Shown: positions 1-7,339 of the stretch, piece after piece
How the letters are laid out: every line of letters begins with the position of its first letter
Position numbering within the stretch: position 1 is the stretch's first letter
Source of the DNA: Methanomassiliicoccales archaeon
GTDB taxonomy: Archaea; Thermoplasmatota; Thermoplasmata; Methanomassiliicoccales; UBA472
DNA: 64,000 nucleotides
Assembly (NCBI GenBank): GCA_026394395.1
Contig: JAPKYK010000006.1
Span: 1 to 64,000, forward strand
Reading direction: 5' to 3'
The notes under the pieces: generated by a model
The model's database searches: none
Seen by the model: only the letters and a program-made list of their open reading frames with translations
What the model was told of the DNA's origin: nothing
Translations under genes and position numbers: made by a program

Positions 1-169
1 GGTCTTCAACTTCCTGGTGTGGGTGGCCAGCGGAGGGCTTCTGCTTCTCTTCGTGCACCTGGTGGAGATAGGGCTGGAGGCGATAGGTAACATGCTCGCT
101 GCCGCGGCCGCGGCGGTTCAGGACGCGGTGGATGCGATCGTCGACGCGTTCTGCGCGTTCGTGGACTGG
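1..169 (+). repeat. Conserved coding cassette, copy A
   Basis: These 169 bases match 1820-1988 without indels, differing only at positions 3 and 77. Similarity stops sharply after GTGGACTGG at base 169. The left boundary is unknown because the window begins inside the repeat. Confidence 0.95.
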
Positions 170-910
170 ATAAAAAATTTTGCTGCTCAGATATTTGAAC
201 AGTTCTTCAATGCGTTCGTAGACCCGATCATTAATCTAATCGATGGATACTGCGGTCAGATCTCAATAGCAGCACAAAATGCCGAGCAGGAGAGGGTGAA
301 TACAGGCGAGGTATCATTACGTACTATTGCTGATGTTTCAAACGCAATCCTAGGTGACCTGTTCCAATACCTTTTGGTATTCTCAGCTATAGTTGCTATT
401 GCATTCCTTGCAATCAAAGCAGCTACATTGGGAATGACCGCTCTATTGGGAATCGTGATTTCCATCGCAGCCATGTTCATTATTGAAGCAATGCTCAACG
501 CCGAATTCCTTTCTGGATTCGATATCGGACTAGTGACGGCCAATCTCTATGGATCTTTCACAGCAGCGATTAACAGTGTTTCATGCTCCGTTGATGGTGC
601 AGGGGTTTGGGTGTGCAATTCTGTTGGATTCGCTGCATCATTAAACGGGCTGATCTTTTCCGCCTGTGGTGGCGTGGTAAATTTCGCTTGGGCTTTAGCT
701 GGTTGTGTTCTTGGAATTTGGTCTTGGCTAAAAAAAGACAGGTTCGTGAGCGAGATATGTATTGCAATGGGGGTGTCTTCACTTTTCGATACATACTATT
801 TGCTCAATAATGGTTTATTCCAAGATGGGTTCAAGGAAGTACTTTATCTGTCTGGGGCTTGTGATATGGTAGGTATTTTAACAGGCCTCGCTACATATCA
901 GGTATCATAA
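1..910 (+). CDS. C-terminal part of modular membrane protein (module 1), 5' end outside window
   Basis: The reading frame is open at base 2, so the gene begins upstream of the window. The first ~56 residues are encoded by a GC-rich segment almost identical to part of module 2 (167 of 169 bases). They include a hydrophobic span and an Ala-rich helix ending in CAFVDW. After base 169 the sequence changes abruptly to more AT-rich DNA encoding several further hydrophobic segments (around residues 110-160 and 200-240) with scattered Cys. The remainder resembles the corresponding part of module 2 only distantly (for example FEQFF against LEQFY, and LFQYLLVF against LFEYMLIL). The stop codon overlaps the next start as TAATG, implying translational coupling. 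I do not recognise the family. A surface or secreted protein with a switchable C-terminus is an inference. Confidence 0.6.
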   Translation, partial: VFNFLVWVASGGLLLLFVHLVEIGLEAIGNMLAAAAAAVQDAVDAIVDAFCAFVDWIKNFAAQIFEQFFNAFVDPIINLIDGYCGQISIAAQNAEQERVNTGEVSLRTIADVSNAILGDLFQYLLVFSAIVAIAFLAIKAATLGMTALLGIVISIAAMFIIEAMLNAEFLSGFDIGLVTANLYGSFTAAINSVSCSVDGAGVWVCNSVGFAASLNGLIFSACGGVVNFAWALAGCVLGIWSWLKKDRFVSEICIAMGVSSLFDTYYLLNNGLFQDGFKEVLYLSGACDMVGILTGLATYQVS

Positions 911-1356
911 TGTTAATAAAAAAAGATGCAATAATCAGAATGCCAATAAATCGAAAAGAAGTAATTCTGATAGGCGCAATATTCTGTGTAGGTATTATCG
1001 TAAGCTTGTTAATTTATATGGACACATCTGATTTATCTTTATTCTTTCTCGAGGTATTGATAACGGGCATTATTACATTCCTTTTTTTCTTTTCCAGCAT
1101 ACTTAGTAATCCTATATGGATAAAGTTTAATGAAAGTGTTTTTACTCTCGGTTTTATATTCAATATTAAAAAAGAATATCCATATGCATATGTTTATCAA
1201 ATACGGTTTATAAACAATGGATTTGAGAATGATCAAAAGGTAGGAATAAGGCTTGGAACAAATCAAAAATGGATTAAAATTACAAATTATGCAGCAAGGG
1301 AACTATTGGATTTCTACAAACTCAATGTCGGTAGCGATCCCCCAATTATTGGTTAA
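910..1356 (+). CDS. Small two-span membrane protein with PH-like tail (module 1 partner)
   Basis: This 148-residue protein starts at the ATG embedded in the TAATG that ends module 1. Residues ~20-40 and ~45-68 are hydrophobic and form a probable hairpin of two membrane spans. The remaining ~75 residues look like a small beta-rich domain followed by a helix, in the style of bacterial PH domains. The same layout occurs in the last ~155 residues of module 2, which suggests a conserved partner gene. The DNA is strikingly AT-rich compared with the rest of the window, a sign of separate origin. It could be an immunity-like or assembly partner of the preceding protein, but nothing in the sequence proves this. 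Family not recognised. Confidence 0.55.
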   Translation: MLIKKDAIIRMPINRKEVILIGAIFCVGIIVSLLIYMDTSDLSLFFLEVLITGIITFLFFFSSILSNPIWIKFNESVFTLGFIFNIKKEYPYAYVYQIRFINNGFENDQKVGIRLGTNQKWIKITNYAARELLDFYKLNVGSDPPIIG

Positions 1357-1370
1357 TTTTTGATGATCGG

Positions 1371-3053
1371 GTGTATATGTTGAACCTCAACGTCAGCTCG
1401 GCCAACGGGCGCTTCCAGCAGGGGATGAACACCATCATCCTGCCCCGAGCCATCGCTTTGCAGTGCCAGCTCAACGACACGCTGTACGATCTGGCGTCAC
1501 TATCGACCAGCGACCCCTTGTACGGGGCATCGTTCTACAGCACCGATCCCGCCAGCACAGTTGCGTCCGGTCACGTCATCGCCGTCATCAGCAAGAACGT
1601 GACTGCCGCACAGGCCGAGGCGATATTGACCAAGCTGACGCATAACGCGACGGGAGCACGTATCGGCAACAACGTGACCATCTCGTCCACGTCCCTCTAT
1701 CTCCTGCACCTGCCGAACGACATATTATTGGCCATCCCCACGTTCGTCATGAACGCCGGCATGGGCCAGGGGCCGGACTATCTGAGCCCCCTGGGAATAA
1801 TCAGCGACATCGCCGGCATGGCCTTCAACTTCCTGGTGTGGGTGGCCAGCGGAGGGCTTCTGCTTCTCTTCGTGCACCTGGTGGAGATAGGGCTGAAGGC
1901 GATAGGTAACATGCTCGCTGCCGCGGCCGCGGCGGTTCAGGACGCGGTGGATGCGATCGTCGACGCGTTCTGCGCGTTCGTGGACTGGGTCATAAGCATG
2001 GCCAGGGTTATGTTAGAGCAGTTCTACGACTCGTCCATCGCTCCTATACTGAGCGTCGCGGGGAGCGCATATCTGTCAATCAGTGCGGCAGCGAAAAATG
2101 TAGATGAGACAGGGGACGGAGGAAGCAGGTCAGAACTGATCGACGCGCTCTACTGCAACCTGTTCGAATACATGCTCATCCTGGCTCTGGGCATCAACGT
2201 CGTGCTCCTGGCGATGAAGGTCATCACCGGCGGGATGTCATTTCTTCTAGGAACGCTGGTGTCTCTGGTGGTCATGGTCCTGATAACGGAGGTCCTGGGC
2301 GTCCTTCCCGACGGTGACGACCCCGGCAATCCGAACGATGCCAACGAGGATTCCGTGATATCATGGATAACCAGCTTCTTCGGGAATCAGGGCGGTGCAG
2401 ACACCATCGCCGGCGTTCTCAACAGCTTCTGGTTCTCGATAGCGATCATCCCGTCCCTATTGGCATGGGACGCGACCGGTTCGATCGTCAGTCTGGCGGT
2501 CACCCTCTTCTGCCTGTTGATATCATTCTACTCCCTTGCCAGGGTTGCTCATTGTCAACATCGGGGGGATGGTTTGGTAATGACAGAGTATATGACATTT
2601 GAATATCCACAGAGCAAGGGGTATCGTGAGAAATGGAAGATATTGTCATTGTTCATAGCTCTATTTGGAATCCCAGTTGCCCTTGTTTATCAGAGTTTAT
2701 TCCCTCTCGTAATTTTTTTCGTCATGGCCCTGCTCTCCTATCTTGGCCTGTGGTATGGTCAAGACTACAGCGTACCAAAAAAGGTAGGAATCGGAGATCA
2801 CGGCGTCGACCTGTTATACGTGAATGGCAGAAAAACAGTCATTCCCTGGGCGCAGCTGAACTCGTACGGTCTCAGCTCAAGTCCGGAAACGACGATCGCA
2901 CCAGCAATCATCTTCTATTCTGGTAGGAAATTCAATTACGTCAGTTACAGCGCCGCGGTGGAGATAGCCAAACAGTACGAGCTCTTCATGAACAAGCCCC
3001 TGCGAGAGGTCTGGTTAGCCAAAGATCTGAAGAATCGGTTCAGGAGTCTATGA
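1371..3053 (+). CDS. Module 2 membrane protein, apparently frameshift-fused to its partner
   Basis: The frame is open from about 1335. The first plausible starts are GTG 1371 and ATG 1377, with no clear ribosome site, so the 5' part may be a silent copy. Residues 1-~135 look extracellular, with N-glycosylation sequons and the segment shared with module 3. Next come the cassette shared with module 1 (~residues 150-206) and several hydrophobic spans. The last ~155 residues (from the ATG at 2580) reproduce the two-span plus PH-like layout of the separate gene at 910-1356. In the +1 frame, bases 2521-2577 read as a hydrophobic end (LLIVNIGGMVW) followed by TAA overlapping that ATG as TAATG. An indel near 2530-2545 therefore seems to have fused two genes. 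Function unknown. Confidence 0.55.
   Translation: MYMLNLNVSSANGRFQQGMNTIILPRAIALQCQLNDTLYDLASLSTSDPLYGASFYSTDPASTVASGHVIAVISKNVTAAQAEAILTKLTHNATGARIGNNVTISSTSLYLLHLPNDILLAIPTFVMNAGMGQGPDYLSPLGIISDIAGMAFNFLVWVASGGLLLLFVHLVEIGLKAIGNMLAAAAAAVQDAVDAIVDAFCAFVDWVISMARVMLEQFYDSSIAPILSVAGSAYLSISAAAKNVDETGDGGSRSELIDALYCNLFEYMLILALGINVVLLAMKVITGGMSFLLGTLVSLVVMVLITEVLGVLPDGDDPGNPNDANEDSVISWITSFFGNQGGADTIAGVLNSFWFSIAIIPSLLAWDATGSIVSLAVTLFCLLISFYSLARVAHCQHRGDGLVMTEYMTFEYPQSKGYREKWKILSLFIALFGIPVALVYQSLFPLVIFFVMALLSYLGLWYGQDYSVPKKVGIGDHGVDLLYVNGRKTVIPWAQLNSYGLSSSPETTIAPAIIFYSGRKFNYVSYSAAVEIAKQYELFMNKPLREVWLAKDLKNRFRSL
1563..1766 (+). repeat. Upstream coding repeat, copy in module 2
   Basis: This 204-base coding segment is collinear with 3071-3274, with no indels and about 85% identity by eye. 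Most differences are at third codon positions, so this copy pair is older than the 1-169/1820-1988 pair. Confidence 0.9.
1820..1988 (+). repeat. Conserved coding cassette, copy B
   Basis: This is the second copy of the segment at 1-169, with the same reading frame and 167 identical bases. The matching third-codon positions show recent duplication or ongoing gene conversion rather than protein-level selection alone. Confidence 0.95.
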
Positions 3054-3280
3054 TTGATTCCTCGTTTCCTGCGTCAGGTCACGTCATCGCGGTCATCTCC
3101 AAGAACGTCACCGCTGCACAGGCCGAGGCGATATTGACCAAGCTCACCCACAATGCCACTGGAGCACGCATTGGGAACAACGTGAGCGTATCGTCGGCAT
3201 CGCTCTACCTGCTGCACCTGCCGAACGACATCCTCTCCGCCATCCCCACGTTCGTCATGAACGCCGGAATGGGCGATTAG
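3050..3280 (+). pseudogene. Module 3 remnant (orphan fragment)
   Basis: A 76-codon frame starts at an ATG overlapping the stop of module 2 and ends in TAG. From residue 8 (3071) it is homologous to module 2 residues 65-132 (GHVIAVISKN... to NAGMG) and then stops at once. It lacks the N-terminal part, the membrane cassette and any partner gene. The similarity starts and ends abruptly, as expected for a truncated duplicate left by recombination. Preserved reading frame and mostly synonymous changes suggest it was under selection, or exchanged with functional copies, until recently. It could serve as a donor for gene conversion, which is an inference. Confidence 0.7.
3071..3274 (+). repeat. Upstream coding repeat, copy in module 3
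   Basis: This is the partner of 1563-1766. It is cut off by GATTAG right after the Gly codon at 3272-3274, where module 2 continues. Confidence 0.9.
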
Positions 3281-4072
3281 GAACTCTTCGAGATCGCTTC
3301 TGTAAAAACCATCTCCGTTAATCTTTATATCGTGTTTGTACGCATCAGAACATTAGGCATCAACTTGTCCGTATCATCTTCTGACAGTAATTGCGTAATC
3401 GGTCAAATCATCTTAAATAAATGTCATGAATTGGCTTCAGTAAGGAGGATAAATGGCAGTGAAAGGAGGAGCCACCTGAAGCCAATCCGACTAGTTTTGT
3501 AACTATCTTCGAGTAGATAACACTTTTTAGAAAAAAGTAACACGCACCTCAGTACCGGACCCGTCTGATGCTGAACAGATGATATTCACATTGTCGACGC
3601 ATGAAAAAATGAATGAAAAGGGTTTGAACGACTGGCCTGTGCGAACCGCCCGAAAATTGATTTCAATATTTTCTCATCTGGCTCAAGTGACGCGTAGTCC
3701 CGACCGGGCCCACATTTTTATCTCGCTTATTTTCTTGAAAAAGGGAGGTTAAGCTTGCCTCCTTAACGACTTATGCGGATTCCGAACCCCTTCCCCGGAG
3801 GCCTGCCTTACCGTATGCGCTTTCTTGAGCGTTCGAGGTACTCCTTGTGCTATTGCTTTACGTTGCCTACATTACCTGAGATAAAAAAAAACCCATCCAC
3901 TGGTCGGTATGATCGCCCGTTTTTTTCCGCGGTTCGTTCGTGCTTCGCTCAATATCATAACGTGTGTATCGTCGACGAGCGCATTCAACCTGCGCCTGCG
4001 GCATTTGCTTTACGGCCGACTCAGAATGAAATATCGATAATGACATCACACTAGCTGTCGTTCGGACACTGG
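3281..4072 (+). other. Gene-poor stretch of ~790 bases
   Basis: No convincing long gene is seen on either strand. The stretch contains the hairpin with an embedded mini-ORF at 3430-3486, and a short interleaved pairing possibility at 3744-3767. The base composition is lower in GC than the flanking genes. Two open frames at 3773-4054 (+) and 3867-4049 (-) have no recognisable protein character and were not called. Confidence 0.6.
3430..3486 (+). other. 11-bp inverted repeat enclosing a ribosome site and 8-codon ORF
   Basis: ATTGGCTTCAG (3430-3440) is exactly complementary to CTGAAGCCAAT (3476-3486). The 35-base interval contains GGAGG (3444-3448) and ATG at 3453 followed by seven codons and TGA (3453-3479), encoding MAVKGGAT. 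If transcribed, the hairpin would hold the ribosome site in its loop. It could be a leader-peptide or attenuator-like element, an insertion-element end, or chance. There is no downstream gene on this strand until 4073. Confidence 0.4.
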
Positions 4073-5215
4073 GTGGGCATCATTCGAAAGAAAGTCGTGT
4101 TCATAATCCCGAACCTTAAGGTCGGAGGCTCGGAGATGAAGGTACTCCAGCTGAGCGAAGGACTTAAGCTCAGGGGGTTCGAGATAAAGATCGTCTGCAG
4201 GGGAGAGATGGGTGAAATCGCTGACCGATTGATCGAGAAGGGGTTCGATGTCATATTCAATCCGATGAGACCATACCGGCCCGATCAACTGTTTCGTTTC
4301 CTCCTGTTTCTGCGCAGGAACAGTATCCCCATCGTCCACTCGTACAATTACGGAGGTAATTTTTCTGATGCGCTAATGGCAAAGCTGGCGGGCTCCCACT
4401 TCATTTCATCTCGGGAGAACATGCGGCATTGGGACCTTCATCAAAGGATGCACTTCGGGGAAAGGATCCGCAATCGCCTGACCGATGACATCATCGCGAT
4501 ATCGATCCCCGTCAGAGACCTGACCGTGTCCAGTGAGGGCGTTCAGATGGACAAAATTACCGTCATTACGAACGGGATCCCACTGGAAGAAGCGAAAGTT
4601 GCCCTGATGACTAGCGACCCTGAGAAGGTGAAGATGGAACATGGCATACCGACCGGTGAGACCATATTCGGGACCCTGTCCAACCTCAGAAAGGTGAAGG
4701 GGAACGATGTCATCATTAAAGCGTTCGCGATTCTCAGAAAAAGAACGACCGCGAACGTTCATCTGTGCATATTCGGCCATGGTTCGGAAAAAGAATCGCT
4801 GGAAGGAATCATCTCGGAGAACGGATTGGCAGATAGCGTCACATTAAAGTTTATCGATATTAATAGATTTGAACTTATAAATATTATCGATGTTTTTATA
4901 TTGGGTTCGCTGCAGGAAGGTTATAGCCTATCTATTATGGAGGCCATGACCATGGGGAAACCTGTGATCGCCACTAACGTGGGGGGCAACCCGTATCAGA
5001 TAGAGGACCAGGTGACGGGATTGCTGGTCCCGTCCAATGACCCCGAGGTCATGGCTGATGCGATGATCCATCTCCTGCAGGATGAGGAGACCAGGACCGC
5101 GATGGGACGGGAATCCAGACGGAAGGCTTTGCGGGACTTCAGCGCAGGCAGGATGATTGACATGCACGAGAGCATGTACACTAAGATCATCCTGAATCGC
5201 GAGACAGGCCGTTGA
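4073..5215 (+). CDS. Glycosyltransferase family 4 (GT-B fold)
   Basis: This 380-residue enzyme probably transfers a sugar from a nucleotide-sugar donor onto a surface glycan or lipid carrier at the cytoplasmic side of the membrane. The N-terminal Rossmann-like start (VVFIIPNLKVGGSE) has the Gly-Gly-Ser/Ala-Glu signature of family 4. The C-terminal half carries the EGYSLSIMEAM acidic motif and GKPVIATNVGG typical of the donor-binding domain. The start chosen is GTG 4073, because the first beta strand begins only seven codons later; no clear ribosome site precedes it. The next gene, 155 bases downstream on the same strand, is a polysaccharide-deacetylase relative, so the two likely act in one extracellular-polysaccharide or glycolipid pathway. 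The exact sugar cannot be told. Confidence 0.85.
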   Translation: MGIIRKKVVFIIPNLKVGGSEMKVLQLSEGLKLRGFEIKIVCRGEMGEIADRLIEKGFDVIFNPMRPYRPDQLFRFLLFLRRNSIPIVHSYNYGGNFSDALMAKLAGSHFISSRENMRHWDLHQRMHFGERIRNRLTDDIIAISIPVRDLTVSSEGVQMDKITVITNGIPLEEAKVALMTSDPEKVKMEHGIPTGETIFGTLSNLRKVKGNDVIIKAFAILRKRTTANVHLCIFGHGSEKESLEGIISENGLADSVTLKFIDINRFELINIIDVFILGSLQEGYSLSIMEAMTMGKPVIATNVGGNPYQIEDQVTGLLVPSNDPEVMADAMIHLLQDEETRTAMGRESRRKALRDFSAGRMIDMHESMYTKIILNRETGR

Positions 5216-5370
5216 ATAAAGACAAGACCGTCCGCGATGATGGTCTAGGATGTGCAAGAGTTTTCTTGAGGCCACGTTGTTATTTACAGCCTAACGGCAA
5301 GACAGGGACCTAATGATTGGATGAAAGACGTGTCGAAGGATTGAAGCCCCGCCCTTCTATTGAGATTCCG

Positions 5371-6333
5371 ATGCGAAAGCTATTGGTGATTACTATCGAT
5401 ACTGAGGTTGATAAATCTCAGGACTGGAAGGTGTCGGCCGAGGGGAGCTTTCGTTCCGTCCTTCAGGGCATACCAGAACTTCTGGAACCCTTATTTCAGA
5501 AATATCGGGCCAAGGGAACGTACCTCCTATCCAACGAGGTGATGGAGCAGGATGATTGCGTGCATGTCCTGAAATCGCTGAAGGGCGCGGAATTGGGCAC
5601 ACATTTACATGGAGAGCTGGTCGGACCACAGAGATGGGAGGGGGCGATGTCCGGGCGTAGGTTCGACGATATGCAGCTATCATATGACTATGATCTAGAA
5701 CGAATGAAGATGACCGTCTTGACAGATATATTCCGAAAGAAGTTTGACCGTGCGCCCGTCAGCTTTCGGGCTGGGCGTTTCGGCGCTGGTCCGAATACCG
5801 CCAAGATATTGATCGAGCTTGGGTACAAGGTGGATTCCAGCATCACTCCGGGAATGGACTGGGACCTTCCAGAGGGCCGAGCGAATCACATGACCGCGCC
5901 GAATCAGCCCTATTATGTCGATGAAACGAACCTGAGTAAGGAAGGCAACAGCGGGTTGCTAGAAGCACCAGTGACCATAAGGACGAGATGGCTGCGCAGG
6001 ATGATGCATTTCTCCTCATCCTCGGCGGTCCTACGGAGAATGAACAGGGTAGTGAACGGGGTTATGCCTGCCGTATGGTTCCGACCATCGTATCATAGCG
6101 AGAGGCAGATGATCTCTGTCGGGCAGCATGAGATGAAGAAGAGCACGGACAGAGACACGGTCTTGCTGAACATGATGTTTCACAGCATGGAGATTGTCCC
6201 TGGAGCCAGTCCATATGCGCGGACGGCGGAGGAAAGCCGCGCGCTGTTCAGCCGGGTCGAAGCCACCCTTTCCTGGGCTCAACAGCAAGGGTTCGAATTC
6301 ATGACCTTGTCAGAACTGCCCAGTTACTTTTGA
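5371..6333 (+). CDS. Polysaccharide deacetylase-like protein (NodB fold)
   Basis: About 320 residues. The N-terminus reads LLVITIDTEVD, placing an Asp pair where NodB-type deacetylases have their TFDD motif. A His-x-His appears in GTHLHGE, an Arg-rich motif in SFRAGRFGAG, and a late His in MFHSMEIVPG. These fit a metal-dependent carbohydrate deacetylase, probably removing acetyl groups from a surface glycan. I prefer ATG 5371 to the earlier TTG 5317 because the fold starts right after it. It follows a glycosyltransferase, supporting a glycan role. Substrate unknown; the divergent first motif means the catalytic assignment is not certain. Confidence 0.75.
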   Translation: MRKLLVITIDTEVDKSQDWKVSAEGSFRSVLQGIPELLEPLFQKYRAKGTYLLSNEVMEQDDCVHVLKSLKGAELGTHLHGELVGPQRWEGAMSGRRFDDMQLSYDYDLERMKMTVLTDIFRKKFDRAPVSFRAGRFGAGPNTAKILIELGYKVDSSITPGMDWDLPEGRANHMTAPNQPYYVDETNLSKEGNSGLLEAPVTIRTRWLRRMMHFSSSSAVLRRMNRVVNGVMPAVWFRPSYHSERQMISVGQHEMKKSTDRDTVLLNMMFHSMEIVPGASPYARTAEESRALFSRVEATLSWAQQQGFEFMTLSELPSYF

Positions 6334-6403
6334 CGTAGATATCGGGATTTCGCCATTGGCTTGAGCGGAGGGGGCGCAATGTAACGATTCGACCTGAAGG
6401 TAG

Positions 6404-6580
6404 ATGGGCTTAGTATTCGCGCGCGACAAGGAGGTGAAAAGCGTAAAGGACCGATTGATAAAACTCAGCAACATTCCGCTGATCACGATAATGATAACCC
6501 CGGTGCTGGGAATCACCCTCAGCTTTGAGCTCGTGATAGGGAGCGGATTCATCGGAGTACTTTGGGCAGCTCTCCGATGA
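6404..6580 (+). CDS. Possible small membrane protein, 58 aa
   Basis: An ATG preceded by GAAGGT opens a 58-codon frame ending in TGA. Residues 1-22 are charged and residues ~23-56 are strongly hydrophobic (start of span: NIPLITIMITPVLGITL), which is a coherent small-protein pattern rather than random translation. No homologue is recognised. It could also be the decayed end of a larger membrane protein. Confidence 0.35.
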   Translation: MGLVFARDKEVKSVKDRLIKLSNIPLITIMITPVLGITLSFELVIGSGFIGVLWAALR

Positions 6581-6804
6581 CAGTTGCGTTTAGGCAACGA
6601 TTACCAAACCCTTTAGCATTTTTTCCAAGCACCGGATGTATACTTATTGCATCTGATGGGTATATACCTAATGGCGCACAAGGGCTTTCATTTTGAATCA
6701 TTTCGTCGTTGAACATGATGCTGTGGCGATCCGGCACGAACGTAATATCGCGCACCGCCCAACCGTATGCTTTTCGTTTATTGACTTAAAAAATAGGTGA
6801 CTGG

Positions 6805-6830
6805 CCGATCGGAGATGCAAATCCGACCGG
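6805..6830 (+). terminator. Hairpin in intergenic region
   Basis: CCGATCGGA and TCCGACCGG can form a 9-position stem with one mismatch and an 8-base loop, followed by a T-rich stretch. It may be a transcript end or a structured RNA. It sits in a 700-base stretch (6334-7033) that otherwise holds only short possible ORFs and A+T-rich DNA. Confidence 0.3.
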
Positions 6831-6929
6831 ACCCATCATTTTATACAATCGATTTTGCGTTTTTTAAAAAGTAATTCTTCTTCAATATCCTTCAAAGAAT
6901 GTTATATCGAATGATTCTGATCTTATCCC

Positions 6930-7013
6930 ATGCAAAGCCACGATGCAAGTAAGAATAAGGCGAAACAAACCAGCAACATAAAGAAAGTCCTGTCGGCTCA
7001 TTTCGCTTTCTAA
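6930..7013 (+). CDS. Possible leaderless small peptide, 27 aa
   Basis: The ATG lies about 24-26 bases after GTTATATCG (6901-6909), the distance expected for an archaeal TATA box and a leaderless transcript. The peptide is basic and polar (starting MQSHDASKNKAKQ) and ends in TAA. It is too short for family assignment and may be chance. Confidence 0.2.
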   Translation: MQSHDASKNKAKQTSNIKKVLSAHFAF

Positions 7014-7033
7014 TTCATGCTAAGTGACCGGGA

Positions 7034-7339
7034 TCATTTCTTCTTGGGCTTTATCGGTATGACGATGTCCTTGGCGAATGGCATCGGGGTGTTGGCCATG
7101 GTCCCTTGGGGGCAGTGCGGTTTTCGGCATCCGACGTGCTTCGCCATGTCTCCCAGAGGACAGAAGGTCCACTTCTCGCAACGGTTCATGTTGGTCCTAA
7201 GATAATATGGGCATGGCACCATACAATGGTTTCTGCCCGATGAAGGGACATATGATCCCGATCCGTAGGTCGGACGGCCCGCGTTCACCCTACCGGTTAA
7301 ATCCCCCTTGTCGCATTTGCCCTCGGTCGTTCTGCACAT
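7034..7339 (-). CDS. Cysteine-rich small protein (putative metal binder)
   Basis: About 101 residues on the minus strand with eight cysteines in pairs (C-x6-C near the N-terminus, then CMVPC, C-x5-C and C-x4-C spacings) plus several His, ending in a KPKKK tail. This pattern suggests zinc or iron-sulfur binding. The frame stays open upstream into the thioesterase gene, but that part reads as antisense of coding DNA, so I start at the ATG 7339-7337. That start shares a CATG with the start of the opposite gene. Family not recognised. Confidence 0.55.
   Translation of the reverse strand: MCRTTEGKCDKGDLTGRVNAGRPTYGSGSYVPSSGRNHCMVPCPYYLRTNMNRCEKWTFCPLGDMAKHVGCRKPHCPQGTMANTPMPFAKDIVIPIKPKKK

Noticed and set aside
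3744-3767. Interleaved GGAGG/CCTCC and GTTAAG/CTTAAC pairings (possible pseudoknot)
   Set aside because: Stems of 5-6 bases in an AT-rich stretch arise easily by chance, and no gene lies close enough to be regulated.
6549-6755. 68-codon minus-strand open frame
   Set aside because: It has some protein-like character but no recognisable domain, no ribosome site, and overlaps the better candidate at 6404-6580. It could be a gene remnant.
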